Part shown: piece after piece, positions 33,554 to 44,650 of the stretch
How positions within the stretch are numbered: the stretch's first letter is position 1
How the letters are laid out: every line of letters begins with the position of its first letter
From: Polytrichum commune
Lineage: Eukaryota > Streptophyta > Polytrichopsida > Polytrichales > Polytrichaceae
Assembly (NCBI GenBank): GCA_950295325.1
Contig: OX485805.1
Location: forward strand, 49,624,758 to 49,688,757
Direction: 5' to 3'
Length of the DNA stretch: 64,000 bases
Translations under genes and position numbers: made by a program
Notes under the pieces: generated by a model
Seen by the model: only the letters and a program-made list of their open reading frames with translations
Told to the model about the DNA's origin: nothing
The model's database searches: none

Positions 33554-33997
33554 CCCAAATTCTTGGTTTCTGGAAATTTCTTCCTGGGCGATCTAAAACC
33601 CCAATCTTCTGAATTTTTCCATACACATGCTACTGGAAATGGCAAAACCTCCAGAGAGAGTTGAACAGATTTTTCTTACGATGCTTTTTGTGGGTTTGAG
33701 TTCTGCATTTGAGATTCTGTGGCCCCTGCACCATGGGTGAGGGAGCTCTTGTTGGCTATGGCGACTCCGAGCTTGAAAACCTGTGCTCCGAAACCCCAAA
33801 ACCTCTGGAACTTTTAAATCCTCCAAAACGCGAATCAACGTCTAGAAGAAGTGATGATTCAAAATAACGATCTACCAAAATCAAATATATACATGTGTCT
33901 TTCCCGCCATTTTACGAAATTCGCACTCGTACCCACCTCCACTTTCATCACAAACAAATACCAATTCGAAGTTCAGTACAATAAATATCTATCTAAT

Positions 33998-34524
33998 GGG
34001 GCATTCCCACCTGACATTAGTTAGAAGTAGTTTTAGTCTAAAAGCGGTTTTAGTTCTTATCTAGGGTTCACACGTATGGCTCTTTTTAGTGCCAGCCTAG
34101 TTGGCAAATGATGTGGCATGGCTTAAAAGTGGAGGTTTTAAGCCTCAACCACCGACCCTCCCATCAATACCTAAACATGAGGCAAGAATATAGGAACTTT
34201 AAAAGTGTCGCCTCCCACCCTTGTGATTGGTTGCTATGAGGGCACGAGGAGCCCCATTAACAAAAACCGATGGTAAGATAGGTGAGTAGTAAGGCATTTG
34301 GGGGGATGGGACAAAAACTACCCAACATTCATTGCTTGGTAGATAAAACCATGAACACGTGTGAAACAGTGAAAGCTACTTAACTAAAACCTACTTGAAA
34401 ATCTCCAGAGCAAGTTCTTGTAGGTGCATTGGGATAGTCGGATGCCTCCGCTATAACTGAGGGAGCTTTACCCGGTTTTTAGGAAATACTTTGGGTCTTA
34501 ACTAAAGTCAGGTGGGAATGCCCC
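33998..34524. mobile_element. Tourist-like (PIF/Harbinger) MITE with TAA target duplication
   Basis: A 527-bp element with inverted termini GGGGCATTCCCACCTGAC(A/T)TTAGTTA at left and the exact complement GTCAGGTGGGAATGCCCC at right. If a flanking T/A pair is counted as part of the terminus, TAA lies on both sides. A TWA 3-bp duplication is characteristic of PIF/Harbinger. It lies about 440 bp upstream of the NNF1-like start codon. Confidence 0.8.
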
Positions 34525-34531
34525 ATAACTT

Positions 34532-34572
34532 ATCTATCTATCTATCTATCTAACTTGTCTATCTATCTAGCG
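34532..34572 (+). repeat. (TATC)n microsatellite
   Basis: Tandem TATC/TATCTA units directly after the right end of the Tourist-like element. A shorter TATCTATC tract also precedes the element (33987-33995), so the element inserted in or beside this microsatellite. Confidence 0.85.
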
Positions 34573-35850
34573 ATACCATAGACAAGGTTTATCTGGGCCG
34601 AATGAGAAATACTAAATACTAAATTTACAAGGTATTCGTATTTCAACACATTAGCAAATCCAAGTGAGGAACATGAGAGTTGGGCTTGCTACTTTTGGTG
34701 TCAAAATGAATACCTTATAAATTCTTGAAATGGTGATCCTAGATATATAAATGGTTTTCTTCCATATATGTACATTTCAAAGTTGGATATGTACTTATAT
34801 GCTAGAAATAAAGTTCTAGGTTGCAGACCACTTTAGGAATGTAGACCTTACTATCAATTGCAATTGCAAGATATTGTTATTTCCACATGCAAGCATCCAG
34901 GAACAAGCAAGTTGTGATCCTCAAAAAACTAGTGGCTTTAGTCTTAGTTTTGTGGCAAGAACCCCATGGGACACAATATCTCTTTTATTTAGAATGGATG
35001 AGGGAACATGACGCTTAGGGTGAGTATCCCACTCGCCTACTAGATTATGGTGCGAATAAGGACAAACCTGCCCAAATGTAGAGGGGATCTAGTGGGGTAG
35101 GGTTCGTATGTGCCCACTAGCTACTCCCATCATCTCAAATATGGGCACATCTGCTAACCTCCTCCTCCATGTGAATATTCCTCTTCCTCCTAAAACTGAT
35201 CTTCAACTCATCAATGACTAGCACTTGTAAGTTAAGATTCTTTAGTGGATGCATGGAAGTCTAGCAGCTAGTGTCTACGGCCCTTCACACTCTAGCGGAC
35301 TACTAGAATGGTTGGATGGCAGCTTGTGCTTAACTACATGCGAACACGTTTGACCCATTATTATCAACACCTAGTGGGCGAGCAACCTACATGGAAACTC
35401 ACCCTTAGTAGTGTTATGTGGTTTCTAAAAAGTGAATACCTTGTGAAAATCAAAACAAATATGGGACACAATTTGAACAATCCGTGCACCCGAATGAATC
35501 CAAGCATGTGATGAGAGTACAATAAATTATGGAGGTTTATCAATGCACTTGTAGGGATGTCTGGTCCACACAGTGGCAACCCATGTGCAAGATAAATAGG
35601 CATACCCAACACTTCACCTGAATCCAACATTTATAAATCATGTACAAGAGGTACATATTAATCATGAAGTTGTACACTTTATGAATATATGACAAGGTGT
35701 TGGTTTTAGATAACCTACAAATGAAACTTCAAACCCTTATAACTTCTGCATATGGTGTCCAAACAATGTGCTCTTTAATGTGGTAAGATCCTCTTGATCT
35801 TGCAGAAGAGAAAATGTATAAATTTGACAGTTCTGAAAATAGCAAACATG
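34573..35850. other. Intergenic spacer
   Basis: No coding region or RNA gene is recognisable. The longest frames (35308-35511 on +, 35364-35630 on -) overlap each other on opposite strands and show no domain. Confidence 0.5.
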
Positions 35851-37180
35851 CTCCTCCTTTATTCTGTCGGTTTTAGGTGCATACAAGCAACAATGTGCCC
35901 TTTGATGTTTTGCAGCCCAGACTCTGGAGCTTGTGGTACAACACAAATCAAGAACTCAAATGTTTCACAGGGCACCAAAATTGTACATGATCAGAGGTTA
36001 AGATCATCAACTTCTCCTACCTATCCATCTAATACTCTGCATGCTGGAAGTGATCTACAATGTGTCTGTTCAGATATTTTGCTATGCGCATTTGCAACTT
36101 CTACACCTCTTAATGCTCGAGTTATTGCGGAGGAAGCTCTTAGAGTTTAGCAATCTGAATCAAATTGCATGTGTTTGGATGATTATGAACTGGTGGGTGG
36201 AAGCAGCAATGTACCGTTTAATATTTTGCAGCTCAAATTATGAGCTGGGCTTGTGGTACATCACGAATCAAGAGCTCATCAAATTCACACGGCGACAAAA
36301 ATTGTAGATGGTAAGAGGTTAAGATCATCAGATTGTCCTACATATCCTCCTCGACTCTGTCCATCTCACATTAGTTATGCATGCTGTAAGTACTCTTACA
36401 AATTTCCTATTCGGACATTCTGCTCTAGTGTTGCCAATTATAGTAACCATGACGAAGGAAGCTTGAGTTCAGCAGTCTGAAGGAACTTGCTCATGCAATT
36501 AATAAGCAACAATTTACCCATCCATGTTTTGCAGCCCAAATTCTAGAGCTTGTAAGACTACACAAATCAAAACCTCATAAATTTCATGAGGCAACAAATA
36601 TGTACATGATCAGAGGTTAAGATCATCAAAATTCTCCTGCCTATCCATCTGATGCTCTATGCGTGCTGTAAAAACTCTACAATTTATCTATTCAGACATT
36701 TTGCTATGTACATTTGTAACTTCTACAACTCTTAGAGCTCAAGCTATGGCGGACGAAGCTCTTACAATTGAGCAATCTGAATCAAATTGCATGTATTGGA
36801 ATAGAATGACCATGAATTGGTGGGTGAAACAGTAGCAGGAATCTTAGTCAGTAATCTGAAGAAATTTGCTCGTGCAATCAAGCAACAATTTACCTATTGG
36901 TGTTTTGCAGCCCACATTCTGGAGCTTGTGGTACGACACAAAATCAAAACCTCATAATTTTCACAAGGCAACCAAAATGTACATGATCAGAGGTTAAGAT
37001 CGTCAAAGTCTCCTACCTTTTCCATCTCAATACTACTTATGCATGCTGTAAGTACTCTACAATTTTTCTGTTGGGACCTTCTTCTATGTGCATTTGGGAG
37101 GAATTCCACAACTCATAGTACTCGGGTTCATCAGCAATGTGATGAAATTGCATGTGTTGGGATGATCATGCACCGGTGGG
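35850..37180 (-). repeat. Degenerate tandem array, four units of about 300-375 bp
   Basis: Four copies share, in order, TTTTGCAGCYCAnAYTCTGGAGCTTGTGGTA, CATGATCAGAGGTTAAGATC, YCTACCTATCCATCT, GCATGCTGTAAGTACTCTAC and CAATCTGAATCAAATTGCAT. The anchor AGAGGTTAAG is at 35993, 36314, 36612 and 36989. The last copy runs into the stop-codon region of the minus-strand gene at 37166: CATGCACCGGTGGGTGAAGA there resembles TTATGAACTGGTGGGTGGAA at about 36172. The array may therefore be repeated duplication of that gene's 3' end. Open frames within it lack domains. Confidence 0.75.
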
Positions 37181-37576
37181 TGAAGAAGCAGTAGGAGGCG
37201 GGTGGTTGTCGATGGGACCATCATTGTGTTCTTGGCCATTTAGGGTTTCCGGAGCATGGCCGGTGGAGTCGGCGAGCATCATCCGCTGCTGCGCAGCCTG
37301 CTGGGCTCCGATGGCCCGGACAGTGGCCTGTTGCTGAACAGACATGGCCTTGTACTCCCTAGCTTTGGCAACCGCATCCTCCTTCACCTCCTTGTTGAAA
37401 GGGTGCAGCAGGATGGTGGTGGCCGCTCTCGCATTCGCAGTGGCCCCGTCCACAATCTCCCGTGCTCCAGATGTTACGTTCACCAAATCCTCTCTCGCCT
37501 TCGCCTTCTTCTCTATCTTCCCTGCTTCCTTGGGACTCATCATCACCTCCTCATGACCATTCCCTGCACTCGCCAT
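37166..37576 (-). CDS. Small hydrophilic Ala/Lys/Glu-rich protein (LEA-like?), 136 aa
   Basis: This GC-rich single-exon ORF stands out from AT-rich surroundings. The protein begins MASAGNGHEEVMMSPKEAGK, has a charged KIEKKAKARED stretch, a central amphipathic region (REIVDGATANARAATTILL, KEVKEDAVAKAREYKAM), a Gln/Ala-rich run (AQQAAQQRMM) and a Pro/Asn-rich tail. There is no signal peptide or membrane helix. Composition suggests a largely disordered, late-embryogenesis-abundant-like protein of desiccation or stress response, but I recognise no LEA signature and call the role tentative. The ATG at 37576 is preferred over one 24 nt upstream because of its better context (GTATGGCG) and composition. 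Tandem repeats flank both sides: 67-69 bp units upstream and 300-375 bp units from the stop codon onward. Confidence 0.6.
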   Translation of the reverse strand: MASAGNGHEEVMMSPKEAGKIEKKAKAREDLVNVTSGAREIVDGATANARAATTILLHPFNKEVKEDAVAKAREYKAMSVQQQATVRAIGAQQAAQQRMMLADSTGHAPETLNGQEHNDGPIDNHPPPTASSPTGA

Positions 37577-37609
37577 ACTCACTCCAAACAAATCCTTCAC
37601 AATTCCTTC

Positions 37610-37890
37610 TCTGATTCCCTCTCCTGTTCCTCACAACCTGAGAAGATGGGCCTCTAAATTGGGTTGATCCTCTCTTCCTCCAATCCTCTCCTATTCCTGA
37701 CAACCTGTGAAGAGGGGCCTCCAATTTGGGTCAATCTCCTCTGCCTCCAAATCCTCAACTATTCTTCACAACCTGTGAATCTGGGCCTCAAAAATTCCGT
37801 TGCTCTCCTCTTCATCCAAATCCTCTACTATTCTTCACAACCTGCGAAGATGGGCCTCGAAATTGTGTGAACTTCTCTTTCTCTGAACTT
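37610..37890 (-). repeat. 67-69 bp tandem repeat just upstream of the small gene
   Basis: Four units each contain ATTCYTCACAACCTGYGAAG followed by GGGCCTC and CTCCTCTTCCTCC. The anchor ACAACC stands at 37633, 37700, 37768 and 37837. This is the 5' leader or promoter side of the gene at 37166-37576. A further block, AAACAAATCCTTCACAAT, occurs at both 37588 and 37967, so a larger duplication overlies the array. Confidence 0.8.
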
Positions 37891-38389
37891 GTCACTACTA
37901 TTGGAACAGCCACTAAACACTGTGGGTTTTTGGCCAGGAACTTGCATGGAGAAGTGGTTGAGCACAAACAAATCCTTCACAATGTCTTACTTACTCCTCT
38001 ATTCCTCAGAATCGGGTTATTTTCTCCCCCTCCAAATTTGTCACTACTATTGCAACGATGCTACCATTGACAGAGAAAGACTGAGATGCTTTGAACAGGG
38101 GATGAATTTCCCGAGTTTGTTTGATGTGGGTTTTTGTCCAAGAAGTTGGATTCGACAAGTGATTGAGCAGCGTTGTGACACTTGGCCCCGTTTTAAAAAA
38201 GCTACATACTACAGTGGTGAGTCACACACCATCGACATGGCACCTGTAGGTTGCAAATCACTTCTTTGCGACACTTGGCGCATTTGGGTATGGTGGAGTC
38301 ATGAAGTTACTCATCATCAGGTGGGCCATGATCGAAGTTGCAATTGCAATTTTCCAGCAACGTTTATGCCCGTTTGCGTATGATTATAT

Positions 38390-41300
38390 TACTTGATTTA
38401 TGTGAACTTTCTAAAAGGTAGCCTTTACTAATTCGTTTGCCATGGCAAATCGGCCTTGAACTTAGCACTTCAATTTTGTATCAACTTCTTTTTAGTGCAA
38501 TTTCTAATTGTCTGCTGATGCTTGAAGAATGACCGGCGAGGAAATTCAAGTAAAGTTACTACACTAGTGATACTCGCCATGAAATTGGCACACGATCCTC
38601 GAAGGCTGGTTTTCGTAAAGGAGGGCAAGGCTGATTTTTGTTCACTTTGAATCCATGTTATCAATGACTTGACTTGAGTGCGTGAGGCAGACACTCATTC
38701 AACCAAATGGATGTTCACGAATAAGTTGACCCGAAATGCTTAGTAACTGACCCAAAATGCTTCAATGGTGTTGACGAATAATCCAAAAATGAGCTCAAAT
38801 GTCGATGATTTCATTTTTTTTCTGTGAATTTTTACAGTACTAGGTCAAGTACAGTCAAGTATGGCAAAAAGGTATATATATATATTTATATACAGTAAAA
38901 CTGCTCACTCATTTTTCCTCGTTGCATTTTAAAACTATTGCGTGAGCCAGTGTGTCAACGCTGTCTTACAAAAATCGGTTCAACTCTTCACCAGTGCATT
39001 ATTTGAAGACCAAACCCCCAAACTGAATCTGACGAATGAAGACGACCCATCAGCTGGTTTTTAATGTTCTTAACAGAATCCAATTTCAGGGGAAAACCAA
39101 CAAATGCAAACTTCGAATACCTTGTCCTTTCTGCCACGAAGTTATACTATTGCGGTGGCCAGACATGCGAGTTTTATATGATATCCTAATTTTGTTAACT
39201 CTGATGAATCATTGATCGGAACCTGGCTAGATAGCTACGCCTATATATCTAGATCTATGACCGCTTTCTGAATTACCACCCACCTCTCCTTTTCTTGGAT
39301 TTGGTATTGTGCAGGGGCTACTAGAAGCGCCGACTCGCAAAACGACAAGAAACTACGACGACAATGCATGCGAGACAGACATGATCCAAAAAAAATATGC
39401 ATCAGCCATGATCTCAATCAATCTCCTGCCAACTGACTGAATCATGATCATTTTGATACATTTTAATTGGCAGTCTGCACTTTTAGCATCTGCAGAGAAT
39501 TTTGGACGGTGCTGCTGGCGTGTTTGGAAATTTCCATTAACCTTAACTTGACTTGCAGGTTTTAAGAACTTGAGTCGATGGACCTGCAGGCGCTGGCATA
39601 TTGCACAGCTTGCAGATTGGTCAACATCGTCAGATGGTGGTAACTAAATTAAATAGCCTTACATTTTGACGTAACTTATAATTATAAGGAAGCAAAGACT
39701 TCTTACTGTCCTATCCAAAAAGTTGTTGTTATTGGCATTATCCTCGGCTTACCGCGGTCACACCTTCAGCAGTGATGTGAATTAGGAGCCGGTTTGTTCA
39801 AGATCTTGTATTGCTGTGTGTAATCACCCCGAGAATTCATCATAGCCTTTCCGAACCTCGCAAGACTGTGAATCTAATCACCAGGCAGTTCGGCCAACAG
39901 GTCTGCCTGATCAATACCCCAAGCCCTGAACCTTAAACCTAAACCATAAACATCACATTACTGAGGAAAGACGCTTCGTTCGAACCTAGGAGTACAGTTA
40001 ATTAGCAAGTAGCTCAGACTGATTAAGCAACGCAAGCGGCAAGAATGCGGCAGCGATCTCATCGGCAACCAGCTCCAGTCTATTGCTCAGCTCGCTCGCA
40101 ATCCACAGTATAAGTGCACGAGGCTTACCTTGCAAGACTGACAAGTTCGTGGAGTGGTTCAGCAGTACTACTACTGTCAGGAATTTTAAAAAACCGGCGG
40201 CTCTGCCCAGCTCGTGGACGCAGATTAGGAGCTGCGATGAGGATGCCCTTTCTGCAGTACTGAGCAAATGATCTCCGGGAGTACGTGTGGCCTCGGGATT
40301 AGTGATGACAATTGCATTGCATAATGATGATGAGTCTGGTAACTGCACTGATGATCTTCCTGCACTAACTTAGCTGTGTTCACTAAGTAACATACCTACC
40401 AGTATTTTTCTTTTTCCTTTTGGCTTCATGAAACCAAATTGCACCAAAAAGAATAAGGCGACCTTTCTCCCTTTAGATCCAACACTTGGAAAGAATGGGT
40501 AAAAAAAGTCAACGGGGCGATGTGGTTTGGCAACTCCGTATCCAGTGTCATGCCAACACCAACATATCAGCAATAATAGCTTCCCCCTTGTGAACTAACT
40601 TCACACTTTAGAAGTAGAAAAAAATTGCATAACCTTCGCCAACTTTAAATTCGGATACTACACGCTAAAAGCCAAATGCCCTATTGTCTATACTTCATTT
40701 TGCATTGTGCAGCCAACAATACAATAATGCTGGTACTACTCTGAGAACCAAATAACTAAAACACTGATACCTACTACATGCATGCTTGGGGAGGTGGCAG
40801 GCCGCGGATATCTATTTATAGTATACATGTAGGGCGAGGGGCTGCTGCAGGCAGGATCAACTAACTGGTGGACTAGCGAGAGGGAACTAACTTAATAAGC
40901 TATTCTGGTAAGGTCACTCCTGCGACTGGTGTCATATTGCAGGGTCGGGTGGAGGATGATCCGCAACTTACTGAAAGCGCGTCGACGAATTCTCTGACAA
41001 AAACAAGAATATTCCCCTGCACATCATCACATGGCACGTATATTTATACAGACCCCGCTTCACGCCGCAAGACCTGCGGCCACCCAATTACATACCCCAA
41101 CGCAAGCAGCAGCCTGATGAGGCAGGCCGGCAGGCAATTTCAGGTAAATTACTGCATTCAAGATGTGCAATGTGGCTGCAAAATATTTGCTAGCAAGCAA
41201 GCCCCAGGCCTCGAATCTACAACGTGTGAAAGATTCCTCAGCTTCAAGTGATATGTACAGTATTATGAAATATAAGGAAATTGGTTTTAGTCCGGGTGGA

Positions 41301-43380
41301 ATTAGCCAGAAGGATTATGGGGCTTGAAAGTTGACAGGAGACATTCTACATGATCAAGATGATGCCAAGAATAGAAATAAGAAACAGTGAGTCCGACATA
41401 TTATATAGTTCCTCCGAATATCACATTAATTTTGTATGTTACTAGAATAATTTTAAAATAAGAACTGGCAGCAGCATACTGTTGGTGTAGACCATTAGTT
41501 AGGTGCCAGAGCATTTGCTTACAGCAAGTGCAGGGTAAGAACTCAATGTGCCCATCACCTGTAATCATTTGTTGGGTGGAAAAGTAGTATTGCTTGGACT
41601 CTAACTTACTACAAGTATTATGTTTTCGGCAGCTATTTTGGAATCACCTCTTTGTGGCTGAACGCGTGAGAGATGTCAAGTAAAATTCTGTGCAGGCATA
41701 AGTTACATATGAAGATGCTCTCAAGCAGGCTTTTCTTGCTAAAGAACAGAACTCAAAATTCTACCTCAAGGGAAAGAAACTAACTTAGACTACCTTCACG
41801 TCATTGAACTCCCTCAACTATGAATGTGAAGGGTACTTGAAGCAACCATTGATACCACTCCAACACAAACTCATTGTGGCTTACCGCACCTCACATCATA
41901 GACTCACCATTGAAATTGGGCGGTGTCTAACTATATATCCCAACCCCTAGAGATAACATGTTATGCCACTTTTGCTCTTAGAACATGCCAACCGTTGGCC
42001 ATCAAGTTGGGTGCAACGAAATGGTTCCGTCTTTAGGTCATCCAATTGCTCCACCAACATGCTGCAATTGTTACTGTAGAGTTGGCGGGCCCCAAATAGC
42101 CCTTCCTGACTAGAATAGCTTGGATATATTGCGGTCCATGTTTCAACCCCTCTGTAAGGGAATCAACTATCAATATCTCACATTCTTTGACCAAATAGAA
42201 TCTTAGCTTCAACTATTTCTATAAAAATCCTTGTGTTAGTATAAGATATTAGTTTTGATCATGGGACCAACAGTTCATGGAGCTTGTATAGAGTGAACAT
42301 GTGGGACATATAACAACATTACTCCCCCCTAAAATAATGTTACTCGATTTAGCACCCCCTTTGTGAACTTGTGTTTGGTGTACAACGTGTGATCATGCTC
42401 TTAGTACAATGCAGTTGAAAATGAGGCACACTTGGTGTCCAAAATATTGATCCCTGCTATTCTTGGCAAGTCTGGTGCAGGCTGTTTTGGGTAAGAAATG
42501 TACATACATGGATGTGGATTCTGGAACTGTATCAGATAAAGGAGTGCATAGCTGGATTGTTGTACGCGTCTGATCTGGATATGAAACGCTTTGGAACCTG
42601 AAGAATGACACAAACTAATTCAAAGTAATGAGGACTTGAGCCTAATAACATCTTCCACCTGCATCCATCTTATTTATAGATCGCAGGAAGGAAATTCCGA
42701 AGCAACACAAGCAATAACTGTCTCAGAAAAGTTTTGCAAGAATGAAGCTTAGATGAGGTCATAATCAAGCTTATAAAGAAACGTTTACCTCGTTCAAATG
42801 ATGATCCTGCGAGGAACACATTGATTAATGGTGCGCATCTTGACATTATGTGAGGAGTCGATGTATCCTACTATGACATAATTCAGTTGGTGAACAAGAA
42901 GGAAAAAAAAACTGGAACTTTACACAGACGGGGCCAGTACAGTGATCTTTGATTTCACAGAAAACACTTCGCCTATGAGTTAGCTCTAACGTGAACAGAT
43001 TAGAACCGTAGCTCGCATTGATCAATATTTCGGTCATTGGCCCTCCTAATTGTGTTCACTATTGAATGTGGAGTAGTTTTAAAAATTTGAAGATGTAGAC
43101 AACGTCTTTTTAAGTATCATCATGTGTCTTTTATCTTTGATCCTCACCGGCCTAACCACAAACCATTCCAATAGAGGTGCCCGTTAAGAATTACACCTTA
43201 ACTGCTTCACTAGTCCCATGAATATCGATCTGCGAGGACTCGCACATGATCATTGGGATCTCGGGGGATTCTTAGTGTCGATGATGATCAACTCATCTGA
43301 GCTTCCAAGGTGAAGGCAGTGTGGATTCACTCATCCTAGTTTTCTTACACAGCAATTACCTCATGCTACCAGCATGGAGC
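38390..43380. other. Long intergenic region, no gene recognised
   Basis: It includes modest frames at 39998-40348 (-) and 40937-41251 (+) with mixed composition, no conserved motif and no clear splice partners. A (TA)n patch is at about 38874-38890. Base composition is more balanced here than at 13-20 kb, so an unrecognised non-coding or lineage-specific gene cannot be excluded. Confidence 0.45.
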
Positions 43381-43384
43381 ACTG

Positions 43385-43601
43385 CACTGAATATGATGTT
43401 TAGTGTCACTTCCTATTTGGAGTTACACAATGCTATATCATTTTACGATTGATCTAATGTTTTATCACATAAATTTGTTAATGCTCTATATTATCCAAAC
43501 AACCAATTTGACATTTGTTGGTAAATTATGAGCTACACAATAAATTGATATACCATTCCGTAATTCCAAATAGTAAGTGACACTAAATACAATATTTAGT
43601 G
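43385..43601. repeat. MITE with 55-bp inverted termini (CACTAAATA family)
   Basis: The left end starts CACTGAATATGATGTTTAGT and continues GTCACTTCCTATTTGGAGTT; the right end is its complement over about 55 bp with roughly nine differences. The right flank is TA, the left flank TG. Related copies are at 27859-28170, 60925-61144 and 63418-63624, and the GTTACACAATGC block recurs in the satellite at 57265-58240. Confidence 0.75.
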
Positions 43602-43764
43602 TACTTGTGTAAATTTGCATAGGAGAGAGGGAATTTATTGTACACGAGAGTACCTCTCATTCATGTGACATGAAAACCTTGAAATAGTATGCAAACAAGA
43701 GGTTAGTTCTTCTAGTCAATTTGACATTAGAATTAGTTCTAAAAACCCTGAATTAGAATAAAGT

Positions 43765-44150
43765 AGATGGGTGTTAAATGGTTATTGCTCCAACTAGCCC
43801 ACTTCTCTTTGGATATGAAACGTGCAATTTATAAGGAGATGGTTAAAGTGAATCCAAGGTGAGGTCATAGTTACTTTCCTCTTAAATCTTGAAACTCATA
43901 CAAATCACTTATTCATTATCAAAGTGAAAATTCTCATGCTCATTCAATGGTCATATAATTCCCCCAAAAAAATGTTCACTATTGGACCTAAAATATTTAT
44001 CATATTCTGAGCATGTAGACAAATCTCTTTTGAACACATGTCTTTTTGTGTGTCTGTTCTTGAAGCCACATCTAACCACATACCACTCAAATATAGGTAT
44101 CCATTCAAGAAGAGTAACTAAATAAGGGATGTCTACCTTAGTCCAAGTCA
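43765..44150 (+). repeat. Dispersed repeat R4, copy 3
   Basis: Matches 5165-5530 through CTAGCCCACTTCT, GATATGAAACGTGCAAT, GTTACTTTCCTCTTAA, GTGAAAATTCTCATGCTCAT, ATTCTGAGCATGTAG and AACCACATACCACTCAAATA, ending in AACTAAATAAGGGATGT. It is the best-preserved partner of copy 1. Confidence 0.65.
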
Positions 44151-44631
44151 TTTGAAATGAATCGGCCACAAACATAAGGTCGAGGTCTCCATAGTCAACC
44201 AAATCCATTTAACTGCTCACTAATGTACATGTAATGTCGACATGGATGAGATCTTGTATGGATGACTCAACCTTCTGTGGTGGCGACTAATGATTGATTA
44301 CCCTCATAAGAGTCTTGACAATTGTCATAGCCAGAAATCAACTTTTAGGTGAGCGGTTGTGGGTTAACCTATAGATCGGCTGTGTGTTCCAGTAAACCTT
44401 ACCACTTCAAAAGTTGTAACAATTTCCAAAAATATTCATGATATATTATATTTTTCGTTTAATTTTCATTTTCCTTAGAATTTTTTTTCTGTTTGCAAGA
44501 AAAATGATCCCCGCTACACTATTACTCCTCCTGAACAGATGCAAACTCTCTTATTTTATCGGTTATAGGGGCGTCAACCTTATAAGGGATCCCATAATTC
44601 CCTCTCTTCATCTGCACGTCTGAGGGATTAA

Positions 44632-44650
44632 TTAATTAATTAATTAATTA
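44632..44650 (+). repeat. (TTAA)n microsatellite
   Basis: About five TTAA units in tandem. Confidence 0.9.

Noticed and set aside
33593-33838. Minus-strand 81-aa frame upstream of the NNF1-like start
   Set aside because: It lies in the presumed 5' leader; no domain, and not in frame or spliceable with exon 1 by visible signals.
37889-38383. Plus-strand 164-aa frame
   Set aside because: It overlaps duplicated leader sequence of the minus-strand gene, has odd Cys/Trp-rich composition and no domain.
39998-40348. Minus-strand 116-aa frame
   Set aside because: No conserved motif and no clear promoter or splice partners; kept only as a remark in the intergenic entry.
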